A stretch of 64,000 bases of DNA from Anaerococcus marasmi (lineage in GTDB: Bacteria; Bacillota; Clostridia; Tissierellales; Peptoniphilaceae). Each line of letters starts with the position of its first letter. Within the stretch, counting starts at the first letter, position 1. The stretch covers positions 919,501 through 983,500 of the forward strand of contig NZ_OLMF01000004.1 of assembly GCF_900290195.1 (NCBI RefSeq). Reading direction: 5' to 3'. Position numbers and translations under genes: made by a program. The notes beneath the pieces were generated by a model. That model saw only the letters and a list, made by a program, of their open reading frames with translations. It made no database searches and was not told the origin of the DNA. Shown here piece after piece: positions 45,279-54,039 of the stretch.

Positions 45279-45306
45279 GTTTAAGTAAATGTAAAGTTTA
45301 TGTAAA
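45279..45306 (-). promoter_or_regulatory. Pho-box direct repeats upstream of pstS
   Basis: Minus strand: TTTACA (45306-45301), TTTACA (45295-45290), TTAAAC (45284-45279), each start 11 bp apart. This matches the TT(A/T/C)ACA-type repeats with 5-bp spacers bound by PhoP in B. subtilis. They lie 70-100 bp upstream of the pstS start, suitable for activation. Confidence 0.8.
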
Positions 45307-45319
45307 ATTTCTTTACAAA

Positions 45320-45900
45320 ATCGAATAGGGGCTAAGTACTAGCCCCTTTCACACCACCCGTACGTGCCGTTCGGCATACGGCGGTTCAATATTTTATTGT
45401 ATCATATTATTTATTACTGATGTTTCTATTTAACTTTATTCTTTTTGTATCCGAACCTTGAGAAATGAATACGTCATTCCTTGTGTTCCATCAAGTCATA
45501 GTACATCCTTTTCAAATATTACAATAAATATCGTTCCTCCCTTCGCTCCATTTCCATTACAGAAACTTCTTCACTACTATGGAGTCTGCTGACTTCTCAT
45601 AGTTCGTTGTTACTACTGAGTCGTCTATGAGACCTCACGGGATAAGCCCTAATACTTTCATCGTTTACTTGCAGAATTTACGCTTTGGGTTTACGGTTAC
45701 CTTTTGGGTCTTTACTATCTTTGGCTAGCTTGCCCACCTGTTACGCCTTATATTCTGTTCCTGTTCGTCAAGCCACGATTTCGCTACCCGTTCTTCTCTC
45801 CTAGATGTCGCCACCTAAAACTTCGGGGTCGCTATTAGATTCGTCGGCAACTACGCTCTGTAGGGAATTTCACCCCAGCATTAGAACATGCCCGTCATAC
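45320..45900 (-). ncRNA. ORF-less group II intron (probable class C)
   Basis: A 581-bp non-coding stretch on the minus strand. It begins GTATGACGGGCATG at 45900, one base after the T run of the kdgK terminator. It ends with a domain V-like hairpin (GAACCGCCGTATGCCG, then GGCACGTACGGGTGG, near 45346-45378) and a domain VI-like hairpin, closing CTATTCGAT near 45320. The domain V arm carries CGC, as in class C introns, which insert behind terminators. No reverse transcriptase is present and domain IV is short. End points are my reading of the sequence, not a covariance-model fit. Confidence 0.75.
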
Positions 45901-45901
45901 C

Positions 45902-45925
45902 AAAAAAGCCCTGGCTAAACCAGGG
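45902..45925 (-). terminator. Intrinsic terminator after kdgK
   Basis: Minus strand CCCTGG-TTTAG-CCAGGG, C, then six T; starts five bases after the kdgK stop and ends at the intron border. Confidence 0.9.
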
Positions 45926-45930
45926 TGAAC

Positions 45931-46926
45931 TTATGAAAATGACAACATCCTCTTGTCTCCGCTTACAAGTTTTCCTACTTGTTTTTCGTTAAAGATGGCA
46001 TAATCTCCTATTATTGAATGTTTAAGAGCTGATAGGGCTATGGCGAAGTCTAGGGCTTCGTGAATTTCAAATCCATTTATGTATGCGTGAATAAGACCTG
46101 CCGCAAAGGCATCTCCTCCTCCAATCCTATCTACAATATCAAACTTGTATGTCTGTGACTTAATGTATTCCTTACCATTGTAAAGACCAGCAGAAAGTGA
46201 ATTGACTGAGGCTGAGTAGGAGTTTCTGATAGATGAGATTGTATATTTGATATCATACTTTTCATGAATATCTCTAAGCATCCTAGAAAGCACCTCATCG
46301 TTGAAGTCTCCTGTAAAGTAATCATGTTTTGTCGGAAGGACTCCTATAAGTATATCGACCATAGGAAGGACCTCTTCGTAGAAGTCACAAGCCTCCTCGA
46401 GTGTCCAAAGGCTTGACCTATAGTTTAGGTCAAAGACCACAACAAGCCCTCTCTTCTTGGCCTCTTTTATCGAATATGTAACAAGGTCCCTTCCTTCTTT
46501 AGAAATTGCTGCAGTAATTCCAGTAGCAAAGTAGAGAGACTTTCCTTCAAATATCCCATCCCAATCAAACTCTTCTATCTTAGCCTTAGAAATGGAGGAA
46601 TTTTTCCTATCATAGATTACCTTAGGTGATCTAAGACCCACGCCTTTTTCCGCATAATAAATCCCTAGCCTATCTCCTCCCCTAACTATGTAGTCGGTAT
46701 TTATGCCAAATCTTCTTATATTGTTAAAGGCAGCCTGGCCCATCTCATTATCCACAAGTTTTGTCACATAAGTTACATCATCGCCTAAATTGGAAAGGGC
46801 TACTGCTACATTGGCCTCCGCTCCACCAAAGATCACTTCAAAGCTATCAGCTTGGACGAATCTTTGAAAATCAAATGGAGAAAGCCTAAGGGTTAGCTCT
46901 CCTAATGTTACAACTTTAGCTTTCAT
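45931..46926 (-). CDS. kdgK: 2-dehydro-3-deoxygluconokinase (PfkB family)
   Basis: 331 residues. PfkB fold with the N-terminal FGGAEANVAVALSNLGDDVT signature and the C-terminal VDRIGGGDAFAAGLIHAYIN motif containing the catalytic Asp. Similar to KdgK, which phosphorylates 2-keto-3-deoxygluconate to KDPG. With an adjacent TRAP transporter and LacI regulator this points to uronate or gluconate use. No KDPG aldolase is in the window. Other sugar kinases of the family cannot be ruled out. Confidence 0.85.
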   Translation of the reverse strand: MKAKVVTLGELTLRLSPFDFQRFVQADSFEVIFGGAEANVAVALSNLGDDVTYVTKLVDNEMGQAAFNNIRRFGINTDYIVRGGDRLGIYYAEKGVGLRSPKVIYDRKNSSISKAKIEEFDWDGIFEGKSLYFATGITAAISKEGRDLVTYSIKEAKKRGLVVVFDLNYRSSLWTLEEACDFYEEVLPMVDILIGVLPTKHDYFTGDFNDEVLSRMLRDIHEKYDIKYTISSIRNSYSASVNSLSAGLYNGKEYIKSQTYKFDIVDRIGGGDAFAAGLIHAYINGFEIHEALDFAIALSALKHSIIGDYAIFNEKQVGKLVSGDKRMLSFS

Positions 46927-46984
46927 AATTACTCCTTTGTATAAGTCTTAGAAATAGAAACAACAATACAATTATTAAAAGGTA

Positions 46985-47017
46985 AAAATATAAGGGGGAA
47001 ATTTTACTCTCCCCCTA
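46985..47017 (-). terminator. Hairpin between dctM and kdgK
   Basis: Minus strand AGGGGGA-GAGTAAAATT-TCCCCCT then TATATTTTT. It may end the TRAP transcript or attenuate read-through into kdgK. Confidence 0.75.
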
Positions 47018-47025
47018 ATTTCAGC

Positions 47026-48327
47026 TTATATTAGTCCAGCCTTAAGTGGTAGAACTAGTGATGTCATTGGAACATAAGTTACAAGCAAGAGTCCTATAAG
47101 AATTGCTACATAGAATCTTAGCATGTAAGGCATAACCTTAGATAGGGTAGTATCTCCTACCTTGATTGCAACGAAAAGTGTGTTACCAACTGGTGGTGTT
47201 ATATTTCCTATACATAGGTTGTAGACGATCATTAGACCAAATTGCACTGGGTGCATGCCAAATTCTGTCGCTATAGGAAGAAATAGTGGTGTAAAAATCA
47301 AGATCGCTGGTGTTACATCCATGAAGGTTCCTGATATAAGTAGGATTATGTTCATAATCAAGAAAATCACGTACTTGTTACTTGATACTGATAGCAAGGC
47401 ATTTCCTACCATTTGTGGAATTCCTGTAAAGGCCATTACCCAAGAAAGAATGTTTGATACACCGATTAGGAAAACAACTATGGCACTCATCTTAGCTGAT
47501 TCTACTATGATATTCCATACCTTTTTTACATTTAAGTTCTTGTAGATAAACCCTAGGATTAAGGAATAGAGTACTGATATAGCAGATCCTTCTGTAGCTG
47601 TAAAGATTCCTGCTACGATTCCTCCAATTACTACTATGATTAGTCCAAGTGAAGGTAGGGCTCTTAGGGTTGCTCTTCCAAGATTTGCAAAGGAGAACTT
47701 TCCTTCATTTGCCTTATAGCCCTTTTTCTTGGCTATGGCAATAGCAACTATGATACAAGCTACAGACCAGATTAGTCCTGGTACATACCCTCCTAGGAAA
47801 AGTGCCGCGACAGATGTCCCTCCAGAAACTAAAGAATAAGTGATTAGGGCGTTTGATGGTGGAATCAAAAGTCCTGCAGGAGCTGAAGCTCCGTTTGCAG
47901 ATGCAGATACAGCCTTATCATAACCTTGTCTTTCCTCTCCGTCTTTTACCATTGATCCTACTGCTGCAGCAGCTGCTGAAGCAGATCCTGAGATTGCTCC
48001 AAACAAAGCATTGGCTCCTACATTTGTTACAAGTAAGGCTCCAGGAAGCTTTCCTAGAATTGCCATTACAAAGTCAACTAGTCTTTTGGCTATTCCTCCC
48101 TCATTCATTAGGTTTCCTGCTAGGATAAAGAAGGGAATAGCTGTGAGGGTAAAGGAGCTCATGCCGACGAAGGTTCTTTGAGCTGCCGTGAGTGTTGCAA
48201 CGTCTGCTGGTACTGTTGTAATTATTGTAACAATTGAAGCTATACCGATGGAGAAGGCAATTGGCACTCCAGTCGCTAGCAGTATAACTAAAGATAATAA
48301 GATTATGGCTAGAGCACTTGCACTCAT
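47026..48327 (-). CDS. TRAP transporter large permease (DctM)
   Basis: 433 residues, about 11-12 membrane helices. Family segments: AIPFFILAGNLMNEGGIAKR, SGSASAAAAAVGSMVKDGEE, NASAPAGLLIPPSNALITYS-like core and IGNITPPVGNTLFVA. It is the sodium-coupled substrate channel of a tripartite transporter. Start overlaps dctQ by four bases (ATGA). Confidence 0.94.
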   Translation of the reverse strand: MSASALAIILLSLVILLATGVPIAFSIGIASIVTIITTVPADVATLTAAQRTFVGMSSFTLTAIPFFILAGNLMNEGGIAKRLVDFVMAILGKLPGALLVTNVGANALFGAISGSASAAAAAVGSMVKDGEERQGYDKAVSASANGASAPAGLLIPPSNALITYSLVSGGTSVAALFLGGYVPGLIWSVACIIVAIAIAKKKGYKANEGKFSFANLGRATLRALPSLGLIIVVIGGIVAGIFTATEGSAISVLYSLILGFIYKNLNVKKVWNIIVESAKMSAIVVFLIGVSNILSWVMAFTGIPQMVGNALLSVSSNKYVIFLIMNIILLISGTFMDVTPAILIFTPLFLPIATEFGMHPVQFGLMIVYNLCIGNITPPVGNTLFVAIKVGDTTLSKVMPYMLRFYVAILIGLLLVTYVPMTSLVLPLKAGLI

Positions 48328-48875
48328 TTGTTGCCTCCTTCATATTTTGCTACTTCTTCTGTGTCATTGGCCATGTTTGAAGCGATTTCTTCAGTTGATT
48401 TGGCCTTTACGAATTTTTCCTTGCCAGATAGAATATCTTTTATGTTCATTATTGTATAGCAGATATTAATTATTCCAGTTATAGGAAGTGGAATGTAGAA
48501 ATATCCTACTGCTATAGTTAAGGATGATGTAGTCTGACTTAGGGCAAGCTTAGTAATAGCGATTCCTCCCATGGTTAGAACTGTTAGGGAGAAAAGCAAG
48601 ATCATAAGCTCTCCGAAGATCGCAAGGACCTTTTGGATTTGTGGCTCTCTTTTTTCTACTAATACAGGGATATTCATGTGTCCTTTCTCGCTTACTACAA
48701 GACTTGCACCAAAGAGGGTTGACCAAGCGAATAGATAAGCTACAAGCTCTTCTGACCAGGTAGATGGACTATTTAGGACATATCTTGTAAATACTTGCCA
48801 TACCACGAGGATAAACATAATCAAAAGACTTGCCCCTGCTAGGACTTTCAATATATTATCTAAGGTTTTTCTCAT
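48324..48875 (-). CDS. TRAP transporter small permease (DctQ)
   Basis: 183 residues from ATG at 48875, six bases behind AAGGAGGG; a longer in-frame start at 48923 would overlap dctP. Four membrane helices, with the family segment STWSEELVAYLFAWSTLFGA. Its C-terminal cytoplasmic tail is charged. Works as the scaffold for DctM. Confidence 0.9.
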   Translation of the reverse strand: MRKTLDNILKVLAGASLLIMFILVVWQVFTRYVLNSPSTWSEELVAYLFAWSTLFGASLVVSEKGHMNIPVLVEKREPQIQKVLAIFGELMILLFSLTVLTMGGIAITKLALSQTTSSLTIAVGYFYIPLPITGIINICYTIMNIKDILSGKEKFVKAKSTEEIASNMANDTEEVAKYEGGNK

Positions 48876-48876
48876 A

Positions 48877-49899
48877 TCAGCCCTCCTTTGCTGGATATTC
48901 TTCGTTGTATTTTTGGATAGCATCGTAGAAAGGTGTTAGCTTGTCGTTTCTTTCTAACACTTCCTTTGTAAGTGGTGCCACAGCGTCCACAAAAGGCTTT
49001 TGGTCAGGATAGATAAACTCTACTCCCATTTCACTTGCCTTTTCCTTGGCCTTATCTACTGCTATTTTCCATTCTTTTCTTTGAACTTCATTTAAAACTT
49101 TAAATCCTTCATCAAAGACTTTTCTGTCTTCTTCTGGAAGGCCTTCTAGCCAGTTGTAGTTTGCAATTACTATATCTGGAACCATTTGGTGCATGTCGTA
49201 AGAATAGTACTTGCACACTTCTCCGTGACCATTGTCTGTAAGACTCATCTCGTTATTTTCTGCTCCATCGATGATACCTGATTGAAGAGCTGTATATACT
49301 TCACCAAAGCCCATTGGTGATGCAGAAGAACCTAATAGGTCTATCATCCTAACGTTGGTTGGAGATTGTTGAACTCTTATCTTTAGTCCACTGAGATCTT
49401 CTGGAGAATTCACTGGTTTATCCTTGGTGTAGAAAGACCTAGAACCTGCATCTAGCCAAGCCACTCCCTCGAATCCACCTTCTCTTGTCGATTCAAAAAT
49501 AGGCTTAACAATTTCTGGATCGTCCATTACATGGTGGTAGGCTTCGCTTGATGCGAAAAGATATGGGAGGTTGAAAATCTCCCAAACATCGTTGAAGGTC
49601 TCAAGAATTGCGTTACTTGCAACACAGATATTGATCGCTCCAGTTTGGGTTAGCTGAACCATATCGATTTGTGAGCCCAAAAGCTCTGATGGGTAGACTT
49701 GGATGTCGTATTTATCTCCAAGCTCATTTTCTACATATTCCTCAAAAGCCAGAAGACCCAGATGGGTTGGGTGGTTTTGGGATTGGTTGTGGCCGACTCT
49801 TATAATTGTCTTTTGGCTATCGCTATCTGCCTTGGAACAAGCAGTGAATATAAGAGCAAAAATTACAGCCATAAAAATAGTTTTAAATTTACTTTTCAT
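48877..49899 (-). CDS. TRAP transporter solute-binding lipoprotein (DctP)
   Basis: 340 residues from ATG at 49899; the earlier ATG at 49914 holds the RBS. A lipoprotein signal ends at LIFTAC. The DctP fold includes LSGLKIRVQQSPTNVRMIDL, in which the Arg normally binds the substrate carboxylate, and the GEVYTALQSGIIDGAENN signature. It delivers an organic acid, plausibly a hexuronate or a sugar acid given kdgK. Specificity is inference. Confidence 0.93.
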   Translation of the reverse strand: MKSKFKTIFMAVIFALIFTACSKADSDSQKTIIRVGHNQSQNHPTHLGLLAFEEYVENELGDKYDIQVYPSELLGSQIDMVQLTQTGAINICVASNAILETFNDVWEIFNLPYLFASSEAYHHVMDDPEIVKPIFESTREGGFEGVAWLDAGSRSFYTKDKPVNSPEDLSGLKIRVQQSPTNVRMIDLLGSSASPMGFGEVYTALQSGIIDGAENNEMSLTDNGHGEVCKYYSYDMHQMVPDIVIANYNWLEGLPEEDRKVFDEGFKVLNEVQRKEWKIAVDKAKEKASEMGVEFIYPDQKPFVDAVAPLTKEVLERNDKLTPFYDAIQKYNEEYPAKEG

Positions 49900-49916
49900 A
49901 CTTTCTCCTTTCATAA

Positions 49917-50915
49917 TTAAACAGTTTCCTTTTCTACTAACTTCGCCTTAACCATGATATTATTTTTAGCTTCCTCACCCTTCATAATTTTAAATAAATT
50001 GCTAACAGCAAGGTCTACCTGTTTATCTATCCTCTGGTCAATGGAAGTGATAGTTTGATTGGTGAAATTCGTAGCATCGATATTGTCAAAACCTATTAGT
50101 CCTAGATCTCCTGGAACCTTGTGGCCTGAGTTAACATAAAGCTTGTAAAATAAAACCGCAAGACTATCTAGCTCAAACTGAATACAGTCAAAATCGTTTT
50201 TCTCTACAAACTCAATAAGACCATCAAACTCACCGGCTTCATGACTTGTAAGCTTATATTCTACAAAGTCAGGCTTGTCATAATATCTATAAAGAGCTTC
50301 AATGAATCCAGCCTTCTTGGCCACATAAGAACGTGTGACAAATCCCCTATCCCAAGAAACATAAAGTGGTTTCTTATAGGCTTTTTCCTTAAAAAGTTTT
50401 ACCGCCTGATCCATAGCATCGATTTCGTCTATGTATACATTGACAATCCTATCACTAGCCATAGTAGAGCTTACATTAAGCATGGCCATTGGTATATCCT
50501 TACTTACTTCGACAAGAGTCTTGTAGAACTCTTCTTGCTCGTAAGTAGAACCAACTCCGATGATTGCCTCTACTTGATTTTCTAAAAGTAGATCAAGATA
50601 TGATCTCTTCTTTGTCAGATCATCAGTAGTCACACACAAAAGTGTAGAAAATCCTGAAGACTCTAACTTTCTTTCAAGCTCGTAGGCAGATTGAGACTCA
50701 AAATATTTTCTAATATCAGGAACCATAATTCCTATAAGCTCGCTGCTTCTTTTGGCAAGTGATCTTGCAATCCTATTGGGAGTATATCCGTTCTCCTTAA
50801 TTACCTTCTCGATTTTCTCCTTAGCCTTCTTACTGACATTGTTTTGCTTATTAATAACACGAGAAACAGTGGCAGTTGAATAGCCTGAAGCCTTGGCTAT
50901 ATCATATATATCCAT
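49917..50915 (-). CDS. LacI family transcriptional regulator
   Basis: 332 residues. N-terminal HTH DIAKASGYSTATVSRVINKQ and hinge NGYTPNRIARSLAKRSS precede a periplasmic-binding-like effector domain (ELIGIMVPDIR onward; LGLIGFDNIDATN). It is the first gene ahead of dctP-dctQ-dctM-kdgK and probably represses them until a sugar acid is bound, KdgR-like. It ends 18 bp before dctP. Confidence 0.9.
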   Translation of the reverse strand: MDIYDIAKASGYSTATVSRVINKQNNVSKKAKEKIEKVIKENGYTPNRIARSLAKRSSELIGIMVPDIRKYFESQSAYELERKLESSGFSTLLCVTTDDLTKKRSYLDLLLENQVEAIIGVGSTYEQEEFYKTLVEVSKDIPMAMLNVSSTMASDRIVNVYIDEIDAMDQAVKLFKEKAYKKPLYVSWDRGFVTRSYVAKKAGFIEALYRYYDKPDFVEYKLTSHEAGEFDGLIEFVEKNDFDCIQFELDSLAVLFYKLYVNSGHKVPGDLGLIGFDNIDATNFTNQTITSIDQRIDKQVDLAVSNLFKIMKGEEAKNNIMVKAKLVEKETV

Positions 50916-51013
50916 AACTTACCTCCTATAAAACCCTTTCCCAAAGGTGGAATGAGAAATCTGTAAGCCTAATCTTAGTTTTATTTAGCAAAATCAATAT
51001 CTTGCTCCTCTTT

Positions 51014-51028
51014 TGCAACCGCTTACAT
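51014..51028 (-). promoter_or_regulatory. cre-like / LacI-type operator upstream of the lacI gene
   Basis: Minus strand ATGTAAGCGGTTGCA fits the catabolite-responsive element consensus WTGNAANCGNWNNCW at every fixed position. It could bind CcpA or the LacI regulator itself; both use such sites. It lies about 100 bp upstream of the lacI-type start. Confidence 0.65.
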
Positions 51029-51185
51029 ATTTATATTATAATAATATCTCATTGTTTGTGAAATGTCAAATGATTTTAAAATTTTTAATAATAAATTTAT
51101 AAGAAAAAAGCCCCTGCAAATGATAAACTTCATATGTCCTAGTAGCTGATATAGAAGCTTTTATCCTTGCAAAGGCTTAAGTTTT

Positions 51186-52088
51186 TTATTTTCCGATTTT
51201 TTCTTCTCTTCCATAATAGAAGAGGTATTGTTGGGCGTAGCCAGCGTTTTTGCCGAAATATTTTCTAGCATAGTCGTCAACTTGTTTCTTAGGGACTTCC
51301 TTTTTAATAAAAAGTGTCTCCATAACTCTTTTAATCCAAACATCTACTGGGAAGGTCTCTCTCCTGTGATAGGCGAAAAGTAAGATACAATCAGCAACCT
51401 TTGGTCCAACTCCTGGTAGTTCTATTAGTCTTTTCCTAAGATCTTCTGTATCCAAGTCATTAGCTTCTTCTAGGTGTCCTTCATAGATCATCCTGCTTGC
51501 TTCTACTATCCTCTTATCCCTAAAACCTACCCTAGCATATTCTCTTAGGTCCTCAGGCTTAACTTTCATCAAGACTTCTGGAGTCGGGAAAGAATAATAC
51601 TTTCTTCCCTTATATTCTCCTAAAAAGTTTCCATATCTTTCAGATATAATCCTAACAGCCTTTTTTATCCTAGGGATTTGGTTATTGGCTGATATTATAA
51701 AAGAAATTGTAGTCTCAAATACTTCTTGGTTTAGGATTCTGATTCCATAACCATAGGCTGTAGCCTTTTCCATTACTGGATCAATGGCTATTTCTTCCTT
51801 GATAGCCTCATAATCAAGACCTAGGTCAAAGTAGTCGTAAAAGATATCATTAAAATCTTCTAGGCTGATATTTCTTATAAGACTTACTCCCTCATCAAGC
51901 TTTAGGACATTAATAATTTTTCCTAAAAATACTGCTGTGTATGACCCATCTTCTTCCTTGTGAAAGTTGAAACATTGACCACATTCGAAAATATGACTAG
52001 GTTCAAAAGAGGCCTCCCTTAGGATAAGCCCCTTTTCATTTTGCTCAATATTAATTTTTCTTTTTGAATCTGTCGTATATCTTTGCAC
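51186..52088 (-). CDS. ogg: 8-oxoguanine DNA glycosylase (OGG1 type)
   Basis: 300 residues. The HhH-GPD region reads RKRLIELPGVGPKVADCILL with the catalytic Lys, then ETFPVDVWIKRVM with the catalytic Asp. The N-terminal SFEPSHIFECGQCFNF motif is typical of clostridial OGG1. It excises 8-oxoG and nicks the DNA. The GTG start overlaps the sortase stop by one base (TAGTG). Confidence 0.93.
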   Translation of the reverse strand: MQRYTTDSKRKINIEQNEKGLILREASFEPSHIFECGQCFNFHKEEDGSYTAVFLGKIINVLKLDEGVSLIRNISLEDFNDIFYDYFDLGLDYEAIKEEIAIDPVMEKATAYGYGIRILNQEVFETTISFIISANNQIPRIKKAVRIISERYGNFLGEYKGRKYYSFPTPEVLMKVKPEDLREYARVGFRDKRIVEASRMIYEGHLEEANDLDTEDLRKRLIELPGVGPKVADCILLFAYHRRETFPVDVWIKRVMETLFIKKEVPKKQVDDYARKYFGKNAGYAQQYLFYYGREEKIGK

Positions 52089-52864
52089 TATCTTATCCTT
52101 ACTGCATGTACTGCTAGTCTTTGATCCTCATAGTCGTATTGGCAAGTTGATAGGGTTACTATGGTGTCATCTTCGTTAAATTCTCTTGTGTCAAGACTTA
52201 CCTCAGACATATCCTTCAACTTATTAAAATATGGAATCTTGTCAGCATCGTACATGAATTCAAGAGTCCTATAGTCATAGTCGGAAGGAGTACCATAAGC
52301 TGAGAATATCTCGTATTCACGAAGGCCCTCTTCTGTCGTAACATACATTACCCTATGATTTTCAGCAAATTCTTGCTCTCTATACTGATCAAGTGGAGTA
52401 AACATTGACTCAAGCTCTAGATGGTGGCCGTAAATTACGGTATTGTCATCGCTTATGTCTGTTGAATTATTGGTATCCATAAAGATGGAACCTGCTATGT
52501 CATATTCCTTATTAAGACCCTTCCTTAGATAGAAATTGTTATCTTCTGCATGAAGGATTGGGTATTTGATAGCTGTATTAGGAATCTCAATTACTCCTAC
52601 TACATCTGAGTTTTCTTCCTTGAACTTCTTTAGTAGATAGAGGTTTTGCTCTTCAAGTTTTTTGAATTTCTCATCTTCTGTAAGCTCTTCGCTCTCATTA
52701 TTGTTTTTGGACTCGCTTTTACTTTCTTCTATAAGTCCTGCTATATGCTTGTTATTTTTCATATTAGTCCAGTAGTCATAGCCCCTCTTAGCTAAGATCC
52801 CTAGGCAAACAATTATGATGACTATTAGAATAAATCTAATAACAGATATTACTTTGTTTTTCAT
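52088..52864 (-). CDS. srtB: Class B sortase
   Basis: 258 residues with one N-terminal membrane anchor (about 7-25). The catalytic His is in DNTVIYGHHLEL, Cys in VTLSTCQYDYED and Arg in DQRLAVHAVRIR, the class B set. It links surface proteins to the cell wall outside the membrane. No substrate with a sorting signal is adjacent. Confidence 0.93.
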   Translation of the reverse strand: MKNKVISVIRFILIVIIIVCLGILAKRGYDYWTNMKNNKHIAGLIEESKSESKNNNESEELTEDEKFKKLEEQNLYLLKKFKEENSDVVGVIEIPNTAIKYPILHAEDNNFYLRKGLNKEYDIAGSIFMDTNNSTDISDDNTVIYGHHLELESMFTPLDQYREQEFAENHRVMYVTTEEGLREYEIFSAYGTPSDYDYRTLEFMYDADKIPYFNKLKDMSEVSLDTREFNEDDTIVTLSTCQYDYEDQRLAVHAVRIR

Positions 52865-52961
52865 CGAACCACCTTTGTATTAACTTTAAAATATTCATAT
52901 AATAAGTATAGTATACCTTAATGAAGATATTATGAAAGTTTTTAAAAAATGAGGTGAAATA

Positions 52962-53195
52962 ATGAAAGATTACAAATTATTCGTGGGAACTGTATGCCCA
53001 TATTGTAAAAAAGTCGAAAACTTTATGAAAGAAGAAAATATCGAACTTGAAGTTGTAAATATAAACGAAGATAGAGATGCCCTAAATGAACTAGTAGAAG
53101 AGGGAGGAAAAAGACAAATCCCTTGCCTTTACCACGATGGAGAATATCTCTACGAGTCAGATGATATCATAGAGTTTTTGAAGGCTAATAAATAG
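52962..53195 (+). CDS. Glutaredoxin-like protein
   Basis: 77 residues. Thioredoxin fold with the redox pair CPYCKK (near residue 11), cis-Pro in KRQIPCLYHDG and the ESDDIIEFL helix. Small cytoplasmic dithiol protein. RBS GAGGTG; eight bp before the HAD gene, same transcript. Confidence 0.9.
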   Translation: MKDYKLFVGTVCPYCKKVENFMKEENIELEVVNINEDRDALNELVEEGGKRQIPCLYHDGEYLYESDDIIEFLKANK

Positions 53196-53203
53196 GATCT
53201 CCT

Positions 53204-54022
53204 ATGATAAAACTAATAGCATCAGATATTGATGAAACCCTGGTAGATCAGGATAAAAACGTACCTGAAAGAAATAGAATCGCTATCCAAAAAGCTCAAG
53301 AAAAAGGCATTATAGTGATGCTTGCCACAGGTCGTGGTACTTACGAGCTTTTCGATATACCTGACCAGGCTGGAGTAATCCACGATGATCGTTATGTGAT
53401 CTGCTGTAATGGGGCGATTGTTATGAATATCAAGACCAAAGAGATTGTCCACTCCATGGGGCTAAAGTATGAATATGCCAAGACAATTTTTGATTATGCC
53501 TATGCTAACAATCAAACTTGCTATATCTACACCCTAGAGCACAAGTATGGTCTTAATCTCGACCGCGATTCCTATGCGGAAACACAAATTACCGAGCTTA
53601 CTGATAACAATATTGACTTTCTCCAAGATCAAATCATACTAAAGGCCATCCTTAAAAGCAAGGACATGAACTACCTTCAAGGACTAGAAATCGACATAGC
53701 CTATCTTACCAACTACGATGTGGAGATAGCCTATTCCTCAGATATGTTTATGGAAATAAATGCTAAGGGTGTAAACAAGGCAAGAGCCTTAGAGAAAGTA
53801 TGTGAGCACTATGGAATAGGACTTGACGAGGTATTGGCTATCGGAGATAACTATAATGATGTCGCCATGCTAGAAGAGGCTGGCACTTCTGTCGCTGTAG
53901 CTAATGCCCACCTTCAGGTAAAAGAATCCGCAAACTTTGTAGCGGAAGCTACAAATGAAGAAGGTGCTGTAGGCGAAGCTATTGAGAGATTTGTTTTAAA
54001 CAAATCAAAACTACCAGCTTAG
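53204..54022 (+). CDS. Cof-type HAD hydrolase
   Basis: 272 residues. HAD motif I is SDIDETLVDQD (nucleophile Asp), motif II ATGRGTYE, motif III KARALEKV and motif IV GDNYNDVAMLEEAG. A large C2B cap lies between. It probably dephosphorylates a sugar phosphate or flavin; the substrate cannot be told. Confidence 0.92.
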   Translation: MIKLIASDIDETLVDQDKNVPERNRIAIQKAQEKGIIVMLATGRGTYELFDIPDQAGVIHDDRYVICCNGAIVMNIKTKEIVHSMGLKYEYAKTIFDYAYANNQTCYIYTLEHKYGLNLDRDSYAETQITELTDNNIDFLQDQIILKAILKSKDMNYLQGLEIDIAYLTNYDVEIAYSSDMFMEINAKGVNKARALEKVCEHYGIGLDEVLAIGDNYNDVAMLEEAGTSVAVANAHLQVKESANFVAEATNEEGAVGEAIERFVLNKSKLPA

Positions 54023-54031
54023 CTGGTAGTT
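54010..54031 (+). terminator. Hairpin after the HAD gene
   Basis: ACTACCAGCT-T-AGCTGGTAGT overlapping the last codons, with only a short T run, so a weak terminator. Confidence 0.55.
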
Positions 54032-54039
54032 TGCACAGC

